Assembly (NCBI RefSeq): GCF_001653235.2
Contig: NC_035792.1
Coordinates: 4,154,001 to 4,218,000, forward strand
DNA length: 64,000 bases
Source of the DNA: Pochonia chlamydosporia 170
Lineage: Eukaryota > Ascomycota > Sordariomycetes > Hypocreales > Clavicipitaceae
Direction: 5' to 3'
Shown here: positions 22,634-35,300 of the stretch, in pieces
How the letters are laid out: every line of letters begins with the position of its first letter
How positions within the stretch are numbered: the first letter of the stretch is position 1
Program-made: the position numbers and the translations under genes
Notes under the pieces: generated by a model
Told to the model about the DNA's origin: nothing
Database searches by the model: none
The model's input: only the letters and a program-made list of their open reading frames with translations

Positions 22634-25185
22634 GGGATTGGTTGTGAGATGGGTTTGTGCATTGCGGTTTTGTGGCCGGAGTTGCGAAATACTAGATTCT
22701 ATCAGCATGATTTGTTATGTCAGCCATTTGTTAATTTACATTGTCAATACATCGATTTGATATCGAAAGAACTGCAGGGTGTGTGTCGAGGGTGTCTTGA
22801 ATTGGGTTGCCCCCCTAATTATGTGATTAGGCTGGGCATAGTCTACAATGCCGTCCTTCTTCTGTTGACTTTTCGTACCTTGTATGGTGCAAATTCTCAG
22901 ATCTGAGGCTCGTTGACTGGACATCTATCCGCAATGAAACTACAGACTCAAGCGGACCTAGCATGGACAAGAGTCCACTTCTGTGCCGGGCTTTGCTATA
23001 GATTTCTGACTCTGGTAAAGTATTTGAAAGTATTTTTCATCCTTGGAAAATAATATAATATGCTCTAGCTAATCCGATTGGCTTACATCAAGTCTTAACC
23101 TGCGTTACTATTACTTCCAAAATTGCGGGCTACCCTGGAGTCGTTGACCAAATCTAATACTAGAGCGCCATCTAAAGTATCGCACACTAGTGATGGTCGT
23201 ACAATTCTGGCAGTAGAAAGAAAATACATCTAACAGATTTGTTCAAAGCTTTTGTTTTACAATCATCAAGTAGTGCCGTCTATGACCCTGGCCACGTTCA
23301 AACGAGAGCAGAGGAAGCATGCATCACGATCAAGCCTTCACTCCCATGGATCTATTGTCTGGAAACGAAAGTCTGAACATGTGCCTCCGAGGCTTCTCCA
23401 ATAATCAATCGTACCTGAAACTTTTGGCTGCAGCAATACGATCCCACAGCTCCCGATGCCAAGCTGTGGATAATTTAGATTGGGCAGATCGGGGATCACA
23501 ACCGAACCTTCCCCTGGTTATTCGTTGAACCAAAAGTTTCAAATCAGTATGGCCTCGATATAGAACTGACTGGGAGGGATTGAGTCTTGTTGACAAATTG
23601 TCCAAGTAAATTATCTCGCGTTTGGGAATGCCTGTCAAGGATACAGTACCTTGATACATCTTGATATGATCGCCATCCGAAGCGTTACATGCGACCCTTG
23701 TTCCCTGCTGGCTAAGATCTTCCACCAAGAAGAAGAACTCTGGGAAGCTGAACTCGCTTCAACGTCTGTGGGTAGTGGAGAGAACGGCCTGGACCGACAT
23801 GAACGGCGCATGTCCGTGCATGTTGTTATGTTGAAGCTGCAATAATGAAAGCCAAAATAAGCAAAGCGTCCGAAGTTCATTAGTTACACGCCTTCTACCA
23901 CCAGATGAGAGTAACCACGTCCGTTCGTGTAGTAATCCAGGACCGGGACGTGAGTACATAACGTAGCTTGGTCAATGAAACCATTTCCATGTGTTTTTGC
24001 CGAACCTTGTGTCTCTGGCTGTCCGTCGTTGAACACTACAGGCGTAGTGGCCATCCTTGTTCGTATATGCAACAGCTGTGCTCAAGCAATTCCAGTCCGA
24101 GGCTCAATAGTCCGCGATCCGGGAATTGAGCATGTGACCCTGAACCACAGTTCAGCTAAACAAGGTCGTGGAACACAAATTGTGGAGGACAAAGTTGCCT
24201 AATTGCTTCACAAACAATCGATCCGTGCTGGGGGAATAAAATGGATACCGTCGGACGTTTTGCGAAACCGCTACAGCGGATAAGGCGTGGGATCCCGCAA
24301 GCCACGGGTTGGCTGACCAGATCTGCGTCTTGTCTTTGTTGTCAACCGATGTATGTATCAAAACATGCTTCGCTAATCGTGAGAAGGCCCTTACGCATCT
24401 AGAGGCGTGGCCAACCGCCAAGTTCTCGCTTCCCCTGGCATTTGAATCCGTCACCAACAGCGACCATCTCGATTGAATAGGGAGTGCCACGACGATCTCT
24501 TGTGCAAAATGCACAGAGGTCCTGTTTTCAACATGTTTTGTGGCTTCGCGTATGTAGAGAGTACGCCAGCTCGGTTGAACAAACTTGGGCTGATTCGAAA
24601 CAGCTGCTAATATCATTTTGCGACTTGAGTTGTGTTACACCAACACCTCGCCGGGTATAGTTACTTGGGGGTGGTCACACTTGCCATAACACGACAGAGC
24701 CTCCAAAACCAATCAGAAAACTTGAGAGTATTGTCACGGAATGATTCTCCATGCCCTTCGTTTTGCTGGACCGGACTATTCATACAAATAGTCGACCAAT
24801 AATTATGAAGCGAAGGCCCAAAAAACACAAGATCAACGGCCCCGCCTCACTTTTGTTATCCAGGATGGCAGCCTGACAACTGATGGTGTGATTGTATCAG
24901 TCAAAACCCATAACAGGCCATGGTATGAGGCAGTTTGGGTTGGCGAGCCAGCCGAAAGCATCTGCGAAAGCAACAAGTTTACCCGAGCTTGTGACGATAC
25001 AAAAAGGTCAACAACAAGTGAGTAGCTGGCTGGCTCCTGCTTTGACCCATGCCATGCTCTATCGTGCAAGCAAGAAGGAGGCCAGCAAGGGCAAGTTGTC
25101 CCTCTGTGTTTCGTCTTTGCGGGCCCAGGAACATGAAACACAACTCAAGTGGAGCAAGCCGATGTTGCAGTCGACAATTAACATT
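22634..25185. other. gene-poor region left of the MULE relic
   Basis: No recognisable gene. The largest open frame is 24152-24616 (-, 154 codons), of a length expected by chance and without a known domain. A 12-base inverted repeat (CCAAAAGTTTCA and its complement, near 23417 and 23530) is the only structure noticed. Confidence 0.5.
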
Positions 25186-25309
25186 CCCGTGGGGAGTATT
25201 GCTCGGGGTGCTGTCATTTCTGCTCCGTGTGCTTTTGGGCCCCACCACCGACCAAATTCGGGCTAGCGGCCACATTCCTACACCCCACAGTACATTTTAG
25301 GTATAAATG
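25186..25309 (+). repeat. left terminal inverted repeat of the MULE
   Basis: It pairs as an inverted copy with 27827-27951. The best-preserved blocks are the outer ~35 bases and the inner ~36 bases; the centre has several substitutions and small indels. It retains normal GC content, unlike the interior. Confidence 0.9.
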
Positions 25310-25499
25310 CATGGCAACTCAATAGCCTTAATTAATCGAAAAAGTGGTTAATAAGATACATAAATTTCTTAACGGCTGCAGCCCTCCCAAGCCTTAATTC
25401 GCTTAAAAACGCAATTTCTGCTATTTTCCTTTAAAGTGTATACTTCCTGGCCTGTTAATTCTTCCGCTGCCGTTTTGGCTGCTCAGGGTCATAGGAAGG

Positions 25500-27674
25500 G
25501 GCCTAACGCACCTCCCACCATTGCGACGGTAGCAGCTGCGTTTGGGGGATAAATTCCTCTATATCCTGTGATAGGGAAGCTGCTGCTTGCCCTATAACCT
25601 GTCTATCTGTTGTTTCTATTTAGCTGCTTATCACAGCGTAATTTAATTGGGGCATTAACTGCGCTTGGAGTCTCTGCTGTTGTTGTGTTGCTACAGCAAT
25701 ATCTTGCTTGTCTTGCGTTAATTCCCTTTAAATGCTTAGTGCTAGAGGCTATAGGAGGGTTCTTTAAGACATTTAACTTGGCTGTTAACTACTATTTTGA
25801 CGTGTTTTTTGGTGTTAAGAGTTGGCTTTATTTATTGCTGCCTAGCGATAGCGAGTTAGGACTGGGGTAGGGTCTTGGATGCAAAGATATAGCTGCTGTT
25901 TATCCTGTTAGTTATTATTAGTTATAAAATCTATAATAGAATGCGGTAAAAGAGATTGTTAACTTACTGGTGGTGTCTATAGCTACTAGCGCTTTGTAAT
26001 TTTGTGTCTTTCCAGTAACTTAGCGGCGGCTTTCTTCTGCAAAATATAATAAGCACAAGGGAGACTAAATTGCTTAGTAAAATAGCCTATATAAGGTTAT
26101 AGCTCCTGCTGCTTAAGTTTATGTGCTTAAACTAGCTTATTTTAACTAATTAAGAGGTTAATAGCTTAATAGGAAATTTATGAGGGTAATACACCTAACT
26201 AGTCTCTATTGTTAATTAAATATTAATAGTGGATGCCTTTGTTAGCTACCTTTACAAGATAATTTCGCTCTTAATTAACAAGCATCTAGTTAATTAAATT
26301 TATTAACGGATAGAAATTGCCCGTCCCTATATTTAGCTGGCGCTTAAGAGTGCTGTAAGATAACTTAGAAATACTGTTTAATTCTTCCCTAAAGTTGTGA
26401 TAATGCCTTGTAAAGCAGGAAGCCTACTGCTACTTAACCTTAAGATAGGTCTCTTCTAGATAATATAAGATTGCTGGTTGCTGTAAAATATATGTGTTAA
26501 TTATCTGGGTCTAGATATACTAGAAATCCTTAGTAGTACTAGCGGATTAAAGCAATTTAAATGCTTTAAAAGCTCCCTCTAGGCTATTGTCAAAGGCAAC
26601 ACTATTATTATTAGCTTTAATAGCGTTACTATTGTTGTGATTCTACTTCTTCTGGAAATTTGCCCTAATATTTGCCTGGATGTGCCATATACAAATCTGC
26701 TGTTATGTTATTAGCTAAATAACATCTAGGGCATTTTTTAATGCTTTTTTGAAGTCTGTGATGATAACCTTAGGGGCAGGAATTTAGAGCTTACGGCGAA
26801 TCTCATCTAATAACGCTAGCATCTAGTGATATCCCTCTTCCTTTTTGCTGCTTGAAATACCAAAGGCAATATTTGCCGTTATTTTATGATTAGTGACGGT
26901 TACTATGTCTAATAGATAGAGTTCCTAACGGTTAGTCTTATATGTATTATCTATCGCGATAAATTCCGAAAAACCTTGCTATTTTGCAATGCAAGACAGA
27001 TAGGTCTAAATGGCGCTTATAACCCGGTTATTTTTGTTATACTTTATCCTGTGAGGGAGGCTCTTTTCCTTAAGGACTTTGACGAACTATTAGGTAGAGG
27101 TAAGGCCACCTAATTCCTGCTTGCGAGCTCTTTATTGTTAATTATAGATGTCCTTTGGCCGAAAAAAAAGGTGTTCTTTGCTACTTGCTTGGATAATCTT
27201 ACTGATGCTCTGGGCAGGAAGTGCCTAATGCTTTAAAAGCTGCAATATTTATGATTTCTGCTTATTGGAAAACGCGCGATGCAAGCGATGCCCTGAGGCA
27301 TTAGTTGATTTATTGTAATCATAAACGCCTTGCTCCTAATAGTACTATTCCTAATGACCGGAAATATTAGCGGATGTTACTTTAAGACGGTAGTTGCAAT
27401 TGGTTTTCCGAGTGCGAGTCTTTTAAATCTAAGCTCCCTGGGGCTCTCTTTTGCCACCACGGTTGCAATTAAGATAGCCTAAGCAAGGCTGCCTTATTCC
27501 GTTGATATTGTCTAAATTAATAGAGCATTTTCTAAAGCTAACGCTATTTTAGCGGCTAAATGCTTGTACAGCTTGGAATAGTTTATTAAAGCTGCTATAA
27601 CCTGGCGACAAGGGCAAATTAGGTGGTGGATTTATGGGTGGATTTAACGGAATTGGGCTGCCGTTATTATCCAT
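25500..27674 (-). pseudogene. FAR1/MULE transposase remnant, broken by many stop codons
   Basis: Reading the minus strand from a possible ATG at 27674, the frame is interrupted by many TAG/TAA codons but keeps family blocks in the right order. There is a FAR1-type zinc-binding start (YLNCNRGGK, KTNCNYRLKV, about 27400-27480) and EQGVYDYN...GHRLHR (about 27290-27340). The transposase core follows: IAIDNTYKTNR, ELYLLDIVTVTNHKITANIA (about 26875-26960), then KVIITDFKKALKNALD (about 26720-26775), QQICIWHIQANIRAN (about 26655-26700) and STLKRQLNIGTGNF (about 26310-26360). Several stops sit where Trp or Gln is expected (TGG to TAG, CAA to TAA), the result of C:G to T:A transitions, as from repeat-induced point mutation. 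The left boundary is approximate. Confidence 0.85.
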
Positions 27675-27826
27675 CGTGATGTTGCTTGTGGTGTTGAAGA
27701 AGGCAGAATTAAGGAAGGAAGGAAGGGAGGGAGGGAAGGAGAAAGAGGGTAATAACGGCCGGGTCCTATCAAAAAATTTCTGTGATGTGTGCTTTAAGAT
27801 TTTTGGTGTTAAGTAAAGCTGCCAGA

Positions 27827-27951
27827 CATTTATACCTAAAATGTACTGTGGGGTGTGGCAGTGGGCCTCTTTGAGAGAAAAATCGGGGCACAGGTGGGGC
27901 CTAGCACCCCGAGCAAAAAATGACAGCACCCCGAGCAATACTCCCCGTGGG
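27827..27951 (-). repeat. right terminal inverted repeat of the MULE
   Basis: Inverted copy of 25186-25309, on the 5' side of the transposase remnant. It is followed inward by a GGAA/GGGA-rich tract (about 27712-27745) just upstream of the presumed transposase start. Confidence 0.9.
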
Positions 27952-30517
27952 TCCTGGTCTTTGTTTGCTGCGGGAGATGCTGGCCGTCTTGATGTCTGGT
28001 CCCCCTCAGACCCGCTCGATGGCTGTTCAACCCCTGGCTTAGCACCACCATCCTCTTCCGGCTGCTGGCGGCTTGCATCTCAAGGGTACCAGGGTATTCA
28101 ACCCAACAACAGGTCCCCAGATAGTTGCTGGTGCGCCATTGAGCTTTCTGCATGGTTCAACGACTTTCCGGGTAATGCCTGGCGAACGGTGCATGTTTTG
28201 CTCTGGTATCGTAGTGCTATTTGGGGTTCACCAATTTTCATTTGTCGTCTGATCATGTGAAGTCGTTTGAAGCCGTGATTTCAGCTCGCGCTCGTAATGC
28301 CCTATGTCCTTGAACGACTCTAAAGCAATTAGTGGACCAAGATGACGGGGCAGGACACCATTTTCACGGTTCTCGACCTGCAACTTATTACTTTCGACTG
28401 TCACTCGACAAGTTGAAGTGCGGAGTACGTGGAAAGGAAACACTTTGGAAACTCTTGGTTCATGCGCTTAGTCAGACACATGCCTCCTCAACAGGGTCAT
28501 TTTCATCGTCCATGCCAGTTGGATGGCACTTTGGGAAGGTACGCCACTGATGAAACTTCCTCGCAATGCCAGAAACCATTTCATTCTCCAACTTGGGACA
28601 GGCAAGTGTTGATCCGGGGAGCTGCGGTCTCGCATGCTTGTATTGGTAGGTACCTACCTAGGCATGTATGTTGTGGAAGAACGAAGAACCACAGATGCGC
28701 AGCCTGTTGGTGTCTGCAAGATCCCCAATGCCTGGTTCCTGTCAAAACGAAACCAGGTAAGTCGAAGCTACCCCATACATCCTCGAGTTGGACATTTGGA
28801 GTCCTTGAATCGACCAGATTTGCTTCCGCTGGCGCAGGGCGAGCTGAATACGTTGTCATTTGACCCGTCTTCCCTGTACCACGGGCAAAAGGGCTGTTAC
28901 ATGAGTAACGCCCTTCTGCTTTGGCTCTTGCTGTCTATGTCAAGCTTCAATGTTGGTAGTGAGCCTCTTCTTCGTCAGCGCTTGGCTTCTCAATTCCTAT
29001 CTACCTAGGTATGTCGAGGACCGCACTATGCCGACTCATCAGCCATGTCGCAATTATTAATAGCTACTCGACAAGTCTGGGGTACTGTGTTGTGTTGGCC
29101 CCAGCCGTTCGAATACTCATCGTGAGCGGTTTCTCGAAACAAGGTCAATCGAGCTACCCAGGATTCGTGACCATCTTTTCTCCAATCTGGCGCCCACCAT
29201 AGCATCACCCCACTCTCGATGACAAGTTCAACGCCCGCAAGGTCACCCATCTGGCTGTCAAGAGGTGTCACGAACCCGGCTTGTTGGTTCCCATGGCCAG
29301 TGGTGAAAGGAAACAGAACCCCTTTATTATCCACATCCGCAGCCACGCCACTTCATTCCACCTTTTGGCGCGAGGGCAGGACTCACGGGCAGCACCATCG
29401 ACTCTTGTGGCTACGGAGTTGTGGGCTCTGTCAACTTGGTGTACCTAATACCTGGGCTGCGTTGGTTGAGCAGCATTTCTCATTGCACGGTCTCGTCGGC
29501 GCACCGAGTGGTAGTGATCACCCTCGCCATCAGATTAGGGCTCTATCCAATGCTGTGAAAATAACACCAAGGTGCCCGGTGCGAAAGGAACGTGCTCCGC
29601 AAAATTCACCTCGAAATAGCGCACATGGCCTTCCCCGGCCCGGTTTCCATGTTTCGAGGTTTATCCACACTTTGAGGCCCGGCATTTCTTATTGCTCATT
29701 CGCGGCTGGTTAGGTTTTATTCCCCTACCAATCATTGTCACATAAGCAACTAAGAACAAAGCAGTGTAGTCTGGTGCAGTGTCTGCGCCGAGCCTGAGTT
29801 GCTAGTCAATCAGAAAGGGCACAGAGCAAACAGGGGACATTGCCCTTTTCGTGACCTCAGCATTCCAACTCGACGCGAAATCTTCAAGGAGTTTGAGGGA
29901 AAGCCGCCAAGGAAGGCAAGGGTTGGGAGGAGTGCATCAAACGGTAGGCAAGGGATTCCAGCACTTCCTCTGTTGCGAAGAATGATAATGCTGTGTTTTT
30001 CGTTCTCAGTACTCGGTTACAGTGTAATAGACGCAAATCTATTTCGCTTCATCCCTGCCCCAAAGCCGTGATTCACTTGAGCGGAACAGGTCGAAAGAAA
30101 AAAAAACGGACAAGATGAACACGTCGAGAGAGCGCGGACGCCACATGAAGGTGTGCCATCCATGCAATGCGTCCGGTGCACTCCGCAATAGTATTTGCAA
30201 GCTGTCGCAGTGCTGGAGCCCAACATCATGCACTGACAGGCGGGATGGTGGGCTGAGAATTAGAAAGAACAAAGGCAATGTCTTGCCTTGCTCAACATTC
30301 CGAGATTCGACTCGATTGACTCGATTGACTCGACTCTGGTCAGCAGTGCAGCATCAATATCAATAATACGGAAACAAAACTGCTGCTGTCCAGGGTCCGT
30401 CTGCCTGGGCTCAGCTTTGCCCGCCAAGGAGACAACGTAATATCTCAAGGCCCCCCAATCAGGTTTATTGCTTCACACTGAAGGACGGGATAGCAAGCCA
30501 GGGCGCCTGGCATCCAG

Positions 30518-30541
30518 GGATGGATGGATGGATGGATGGAT
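30518..30541 (+). repeat. (GGAT)6 microsatellite
   Basis: Six perfect GGAT units followed by GG. Located in the gene-poor stretch; no gene overlaps it. Confidence 0.9.
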
Positions 30542-31827
30542 GGTATCTGCAGGTCGGGTCAGGCACAAGACCAGGCACGGTTCATGGACCACCTTGAGCA
30601 GGTCGATCTGCCCTTGCACACCCACCAGCCCACACTTGACTACTGCGCAACAGCCAGAGGGTCTTTGGATGTTTTGTTGATGCCGTGAAGATGCCTATTG
30701 AACCGGACTGGACAAGCCAGGTTGCAAAGTTGTGGTCGTGTATGTATTGGACTGCACCTCATCCATCATGGCACGATTTCTCGTCAAATTCCAAGTTATC
30801 AACGGCGTCAGCCGTGAATATGCCAATACAATATGTTTTGAATCTGTGGATGGCTGTGCTGTGTGCGGTCTGGTACGTAGTGACCACACAGATGATCAAT
30901 CACCTTGGTCAACACACGGGTCGACAAGCAGGAAATGACACTGATTTTGTGCTTGACGCACATACAATGCCGTCCCTGATATCATACCTAGGTATTCTCC
31001 GTATAGGTTACTGTCAATAAGCTCTGGTCAAGCGAGTAAGATTGTCAGCAGATTTGTCAGGCCACCAGACTTGACACCAGACTTGTTTGGAGCGTGAAAT
31101 GCTTGTGTTCTAAAGTTGATTGAGTGAGTGAGCTGGCACTCTGGCTTCTGCTGCGCGACGCGATGCCACCAGGCCACAAGTACAAAGTACTTACATACAG
31201 ACATGTTTGGACAGGACCAGACTGAACTGGACCATGCTTCGGCTCTCGAATGCGCCCTTTGCAGGTGGCTGTTCTGTTCCACCTCTGCTGCAGTCTACAA
31301 TACAAGCTCAACACTGTTTCATACCGTGCACCGTCCACCGCATGTGAAGGACCCCACGACCAACTATTCTGCTCACGGGCACTGCAAAATAACAGGACGT
31401 ATTAAGTCTTGAATGTGGCCGACTTCTACGTTGACGTTCTTTGGCCTCATTGCGCCAAGGGGCGGCGTATGGCTTGTCGAGTTCATAAGTTGTGGCACAG
31501 GAAGGTACGACCAGACACTTGGCCAATATGTCAAGTGGATGCATGTACCTATACCTGTCGCCTGTACCTGCACCTGCAGCTGTACCCAGTACTTGCAGAT
31601 GTCTGGTCTGGTGCTTCAGACCAGTTGAGACCAGGAAGACCAGACCAGACCAGACGACTTAACTTGACTTGACCAGATTGACTGGACGAGACTAGAACTC
31701 CTCACCTCACTGACTTGACTGCCCATACCCAGACAAGTCGAACCCATAACCCATCCCAGGCGGACATGGACCCTCCCCCCCTTCAATGTTCGCCCTCCAC
31801 CACACAGCATGCACTTGACCCTTTTCT

Positions 31828-31847
31828 TTGACTTGACTTGACTTGAC
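31828..31847 (+). repeat. (TTGAC)4 pentanucleotide repeat
   Basis: Four perfect TTGAC units, part of a wider zone (about 31610-31860) of related ACTTG / GACCA pentamers roughly 450-700 bases upstream of the RhoGAP start codon. Confidence 0.85.
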
Positions 31848-32307
31848 TGACCTTCAAGCATTCAATTTGATCCAACATTGAACTTTGAACCCCTGGCAAC
31901 GCCACACTCTCCGTTCGAGGTTGGCTGCCCTCTCAACCTCCCACCCCCCCCTGTGCTTGCGCAAGGCCAACTGGTATCGAAGACTTTTGGCGGCGTTGAA
32001 CCCTTGCACAATCATCAGCGACCAGACAGTTTCTTCTTCTGCTCCTCTCTTCGACGACGGTGGCTCTTGGACTTGTCGTTCTTCGTCCTTCACCATCACC
32101 GCTGACTGCTGGTTTTCCCCATCCCATTGGCAGCGACTGGTCGGTCTGTCGACGAATTTCACAGTGTCGTCCATGACACCCGAGCATTTATAATCGCTGC
32201 CACGAACCTGTTCCGCCGAGCCATCGTCTGCCTTGCCGATCTGCCTTCCCCTCGAATATATCGCAATACATTGGCGTGGATTACCCGATTGTGCCGCATC
32301 CATCAAC

Positions 32308-35300
32308 ATGGCTGCCATAGTGGACGAATATCTCGACAGTCCCATGGACAATGACGATGTATTCCCTTGCAAGGGCTGCGGAGAGGTATGTACCCTTGTG
32401 CTGTGATGCCTCCATGGCCCCCCTCCCATTGTCCTCATACCGGCCATACCATTTCTGCATTTCCGTACTGACAAAGAGGCGCCTCTCTTATTTAGATACT
32501 TGAAGAAGGCAAAGCATTCGAGTTAGGTATGTCTGCGACACAATACAAACCAAAGCCATTCGCGCGAGTTTCTGGTCAACGTTGGCTGAGCTGTTTCGTT
32601 GCTTCCCGCGCTGTCCCGGTCTCTTGCTTTTCCATATCTTGTATCAAATACCTGCAAGACTATGAATAAGACATTGCTAACGGCGACCCAACTAATAGCT
32701 GGAAACCGATGGCATCTGGATTGCTTCCGCTGTAATACCTGTGGCACTTTGCTGGACTCGGACGCCAACCTACTACTGCTAGGCGATGGTTCACTCATCT
32801 GCAACAACTGTACCTACAGTTGTAGCGCCTGCGGTAACAAGATTGAGGATCTTGCTATCTTAACGGGAGACCAGGCATTTTGCGCCACATGCTTTCGATG
32901 CCGCAACTGCAAGCGGAAGATTGAAAACCTAAGATATGCAAGGACTTCACAAGGCATATTCTGCATGGGATGCCATGAAACTCTCATGGCCAGACGGAGG
33001 AAGAAAACCAAAGCGGCATCCGCAGCGAAATCCCGAGACAAGGAAAACTCTCCCATGATAACCGAAAAGTCACTTCCCGCTCTTCCACCAAATGCCATCC
33101 CTCCAAATGCCTTTTCCAACGACCGAGTCGATCCCGATTCCGATACTCCTACTGAACTGTCGCCGCGCCCTCGTGCTACACATCGACACAACGAATCGTC
33201 TTCGCGTGGCAGCTCAAGACCAGCCCGTTCTCCCGAACGATCTGATTCCGCTAGTAAAACCGAAGGGCTAAGCCTCCCGGCTACTACATACAAGAAGAAT
33301 CGCAACTCAACAATATATCAAAGCCCAGACTCCGGATCTGGTGAGGGACCTGAAAGCTTCTTTATTCCTGTAGCTCTGGATCCCAGCCCTGCTCCCAGCA
33401 GTACACCAAGATCCACGTCGGACAACACGACTGATGCCACCAGACGGAAAGACAGAGACTACTTTAGTGGCTCTAAAGGACCAGGATCCGATAAGAAAGA
33501 CGACTCGCAGTCATCTACCCCTCACATCGCATTCCAAGACAAGGGTCGACAGCCTTCTTCAGATCTCGATGTGGCTCGTCTCAAGTCCGGCAAGTTTACC
33601 AGGTCTCCGGAACAGGATCAACGGAAAGCCTCGGTATCCGGCGACGAGTTTAAGCTTCAGGACGCTCCAGCAACGAAGAAAGGTTTGTCGACTCGCAGCA
33701 ACAGCTCGCATTCTTCAGTTCCCCAGGACAACGCTTCTGGAAGAGCCTCCAACGGTGTTGTGAGAAAGGAACGGCATTCAAACTTGTCTGAGGCCCGGAA
33801 GGCGAATGAATCTCGTACATCCGAGGATACCGATGGCACGAGAGGCGGTGGTCGTTCAGAGGCCAATAAGGCTATCACACGAAAGGAAGTGCCCACGTCA
33901 GCGGGTCGAAGTGGTATGTATTGTTTTTGTCTTTGCAATGTCGTCACTGCTGGTTTCAGGTTTGCTAACATTGTGCCCCTTCACAGCAAATGGACAACCT
34001 GGTTCTCGGTCTGCTCAGTCCGAGCAGAACAACTTGAGCGACTCTTATACACAACCTCGAGCGGCACCTCCACCACCGCCCACTGGTCCAGTTCATACGC
34101 CCAAAAAGGGGTCAACGAACGCCAAGGATGCTGGTGAACCAAAGGTCTCTCCAAAGCTGCCACGGTGGAGTAGCGGAGGGGACTTCAGTATGGACGAAGA
34201 TATGGCTAGAATCCTAGGTACCGATGAAGGTTCTTCGTCTATTCTGCGACGAGTCTCCAACGTAGTACGCCATGGTCGTACTGGCAGCGTGGAATCCAGC
34301 CACCCTAATCCCGCGAGAATCAGTCATACCCGAAGTATCAGCGAAACAACGAGAGCTACTGCATCGCCTAGATGGCCTAAGTCCCCTATTGGTGATGAGC
34401 ATCCCGGCATGTCGCACGATATCAGCAGCCCTGTGTCTCTAGCCTCTCCGGAAGATGCTGCCATACTGAAACGACAGCTTAGAAATTCGGAACAGCGTGT
34501 GGCTGAGCTTGAGAGACAGTTCAACACCGAGAAGGATCTCAAGACTCTCAACAAGAAGCTGGTCGAGAAACGAAAGACTGTATCTGTGCTTGACACGCAG
34601 ACTGAGATTATGATTCGTCAGCTGGAAGTGCTCGCCGGCTACGTCGAGCGCGCCAAAGAGACGAAGACGCCAGTCGACCCACAGGAGCTGGAGGATTCGG
34701 CCATCAAGGACTTTGTCAACAAGTTGGACGCCGTTAAAGAAGCCATGTCAGAAGCAATCGAGAAGCTTCATGAAGAACGAGACCAGTTGGTCGAGGAGAA
34801 GAACCAGGCGATGGCAGACAGAGACCGGGCTCTCATGGAGTTTGAACAATTATCATCCAAGAATGCTCAGCTGGCAGACATGAACAACGACCTGACACAT
34901 CAGATCCAAGAACGGTTCAAGTCACAAATTGGAGACCTCAAGTCACCGAATGGACTGGGCATCTATGGGCCTGGCAAGTCTGGCGCTGGGTCGTCGATCA
35001 ATCTGGATGCTGCAAGCTTGCACACAGGAGCCACCTTGGTCGGTGACGAAGAGCCAATTGTCGAGAGTGGTCCGACAGTCGTGCAAGTCAGAAAGGGCCA
35101 GGTCAAGAAATTCAACTGGAAGAAGGGTTCGAAGACGATGGCGCAGAATGTCGCCAAAGGTGTGAACAGGGCTGTGGTTGCGTTCCAGCAAAATGACCGC
35201 GAGAGAATGCAACATCAGGGACTGGCTGGAGACAACATTGGGCTACCATACAACATGACAGTTGCCCAGGTAGAAGCTGCGGCACCCGGCGGGCTCAACG

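Larger units (their letters stand above)
25186..27951 (-). mobile_element. Mutator-like (MULE) DNA transposon relic with ~125-bp terminal inverted repeats
   Basis: The two ends are inverted copies of each other: left 25186-25309, right 27827-27951. They share GGGGAGTATTGCTCGGGG plus TGCTGTCATTT at the outer side and ACACCCCACAGTACATTTT plus AGGTATAAATG at the inner side, with a more divergent middle. The interior is strongly AT-rich and encodes a ruined transposase on the minus strand. No clear target-site duplication is visible: the flanks are ACATT on the left and TCCTG on the right, if the ends are drawn at CCC...GGG. The element is therefore old, damaged at its borders, or its exact ends differ by a few bases. 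Confidence 0.88.
27952..32307. other. gene-poor region between the MULE relic and the RhoGAP gene
   Basis: About 4.4 kb without a recognisable gene. Open frames such as 29219-29713 (+) and 31854-32474 (-) lack any family features; the second is antisense to the RhoGAP leader. Simple repeats: GACTCGATT units at about 30305-30333, (GGAT)6 at 30518-30541, AGACC units at about 31636-31655 and (TTGAC)4 at 31828-31847. CCTAGG palindromes occur near 28654, 29004 and 30987. Confidence 0.5.

Noticed and set aside
23416..23543. Short inverted repeat (CCAAAAGTTTCA) suggesting a MITE
   Set aside because: Only 12 matching bases, no target duplication, no internal structure.
24152..24616. 154-codon minus-strand ORF
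   Set aside because: No recognisable family and no convincing neighbouring exons; length is within chance expectation.
25610..25870. 86-codon hydrophobic plus-strand ORF
   Set aside because: It lies inside the AT-rich MULE relic, antisense to the transposase remnant; hydrophobicity follows from T-rich codons.
29219..29713. 164-codon plus-strand ORF right of the transposon
   Set aside because: No domain and no splice-consistent extension; length is within chance expectation for the window.
31854..32474. 206-codon minus-strand ORF
   Set aside because: Antisense to the RhoGAP leader and first exon, no family features, overlaps simple repeats.
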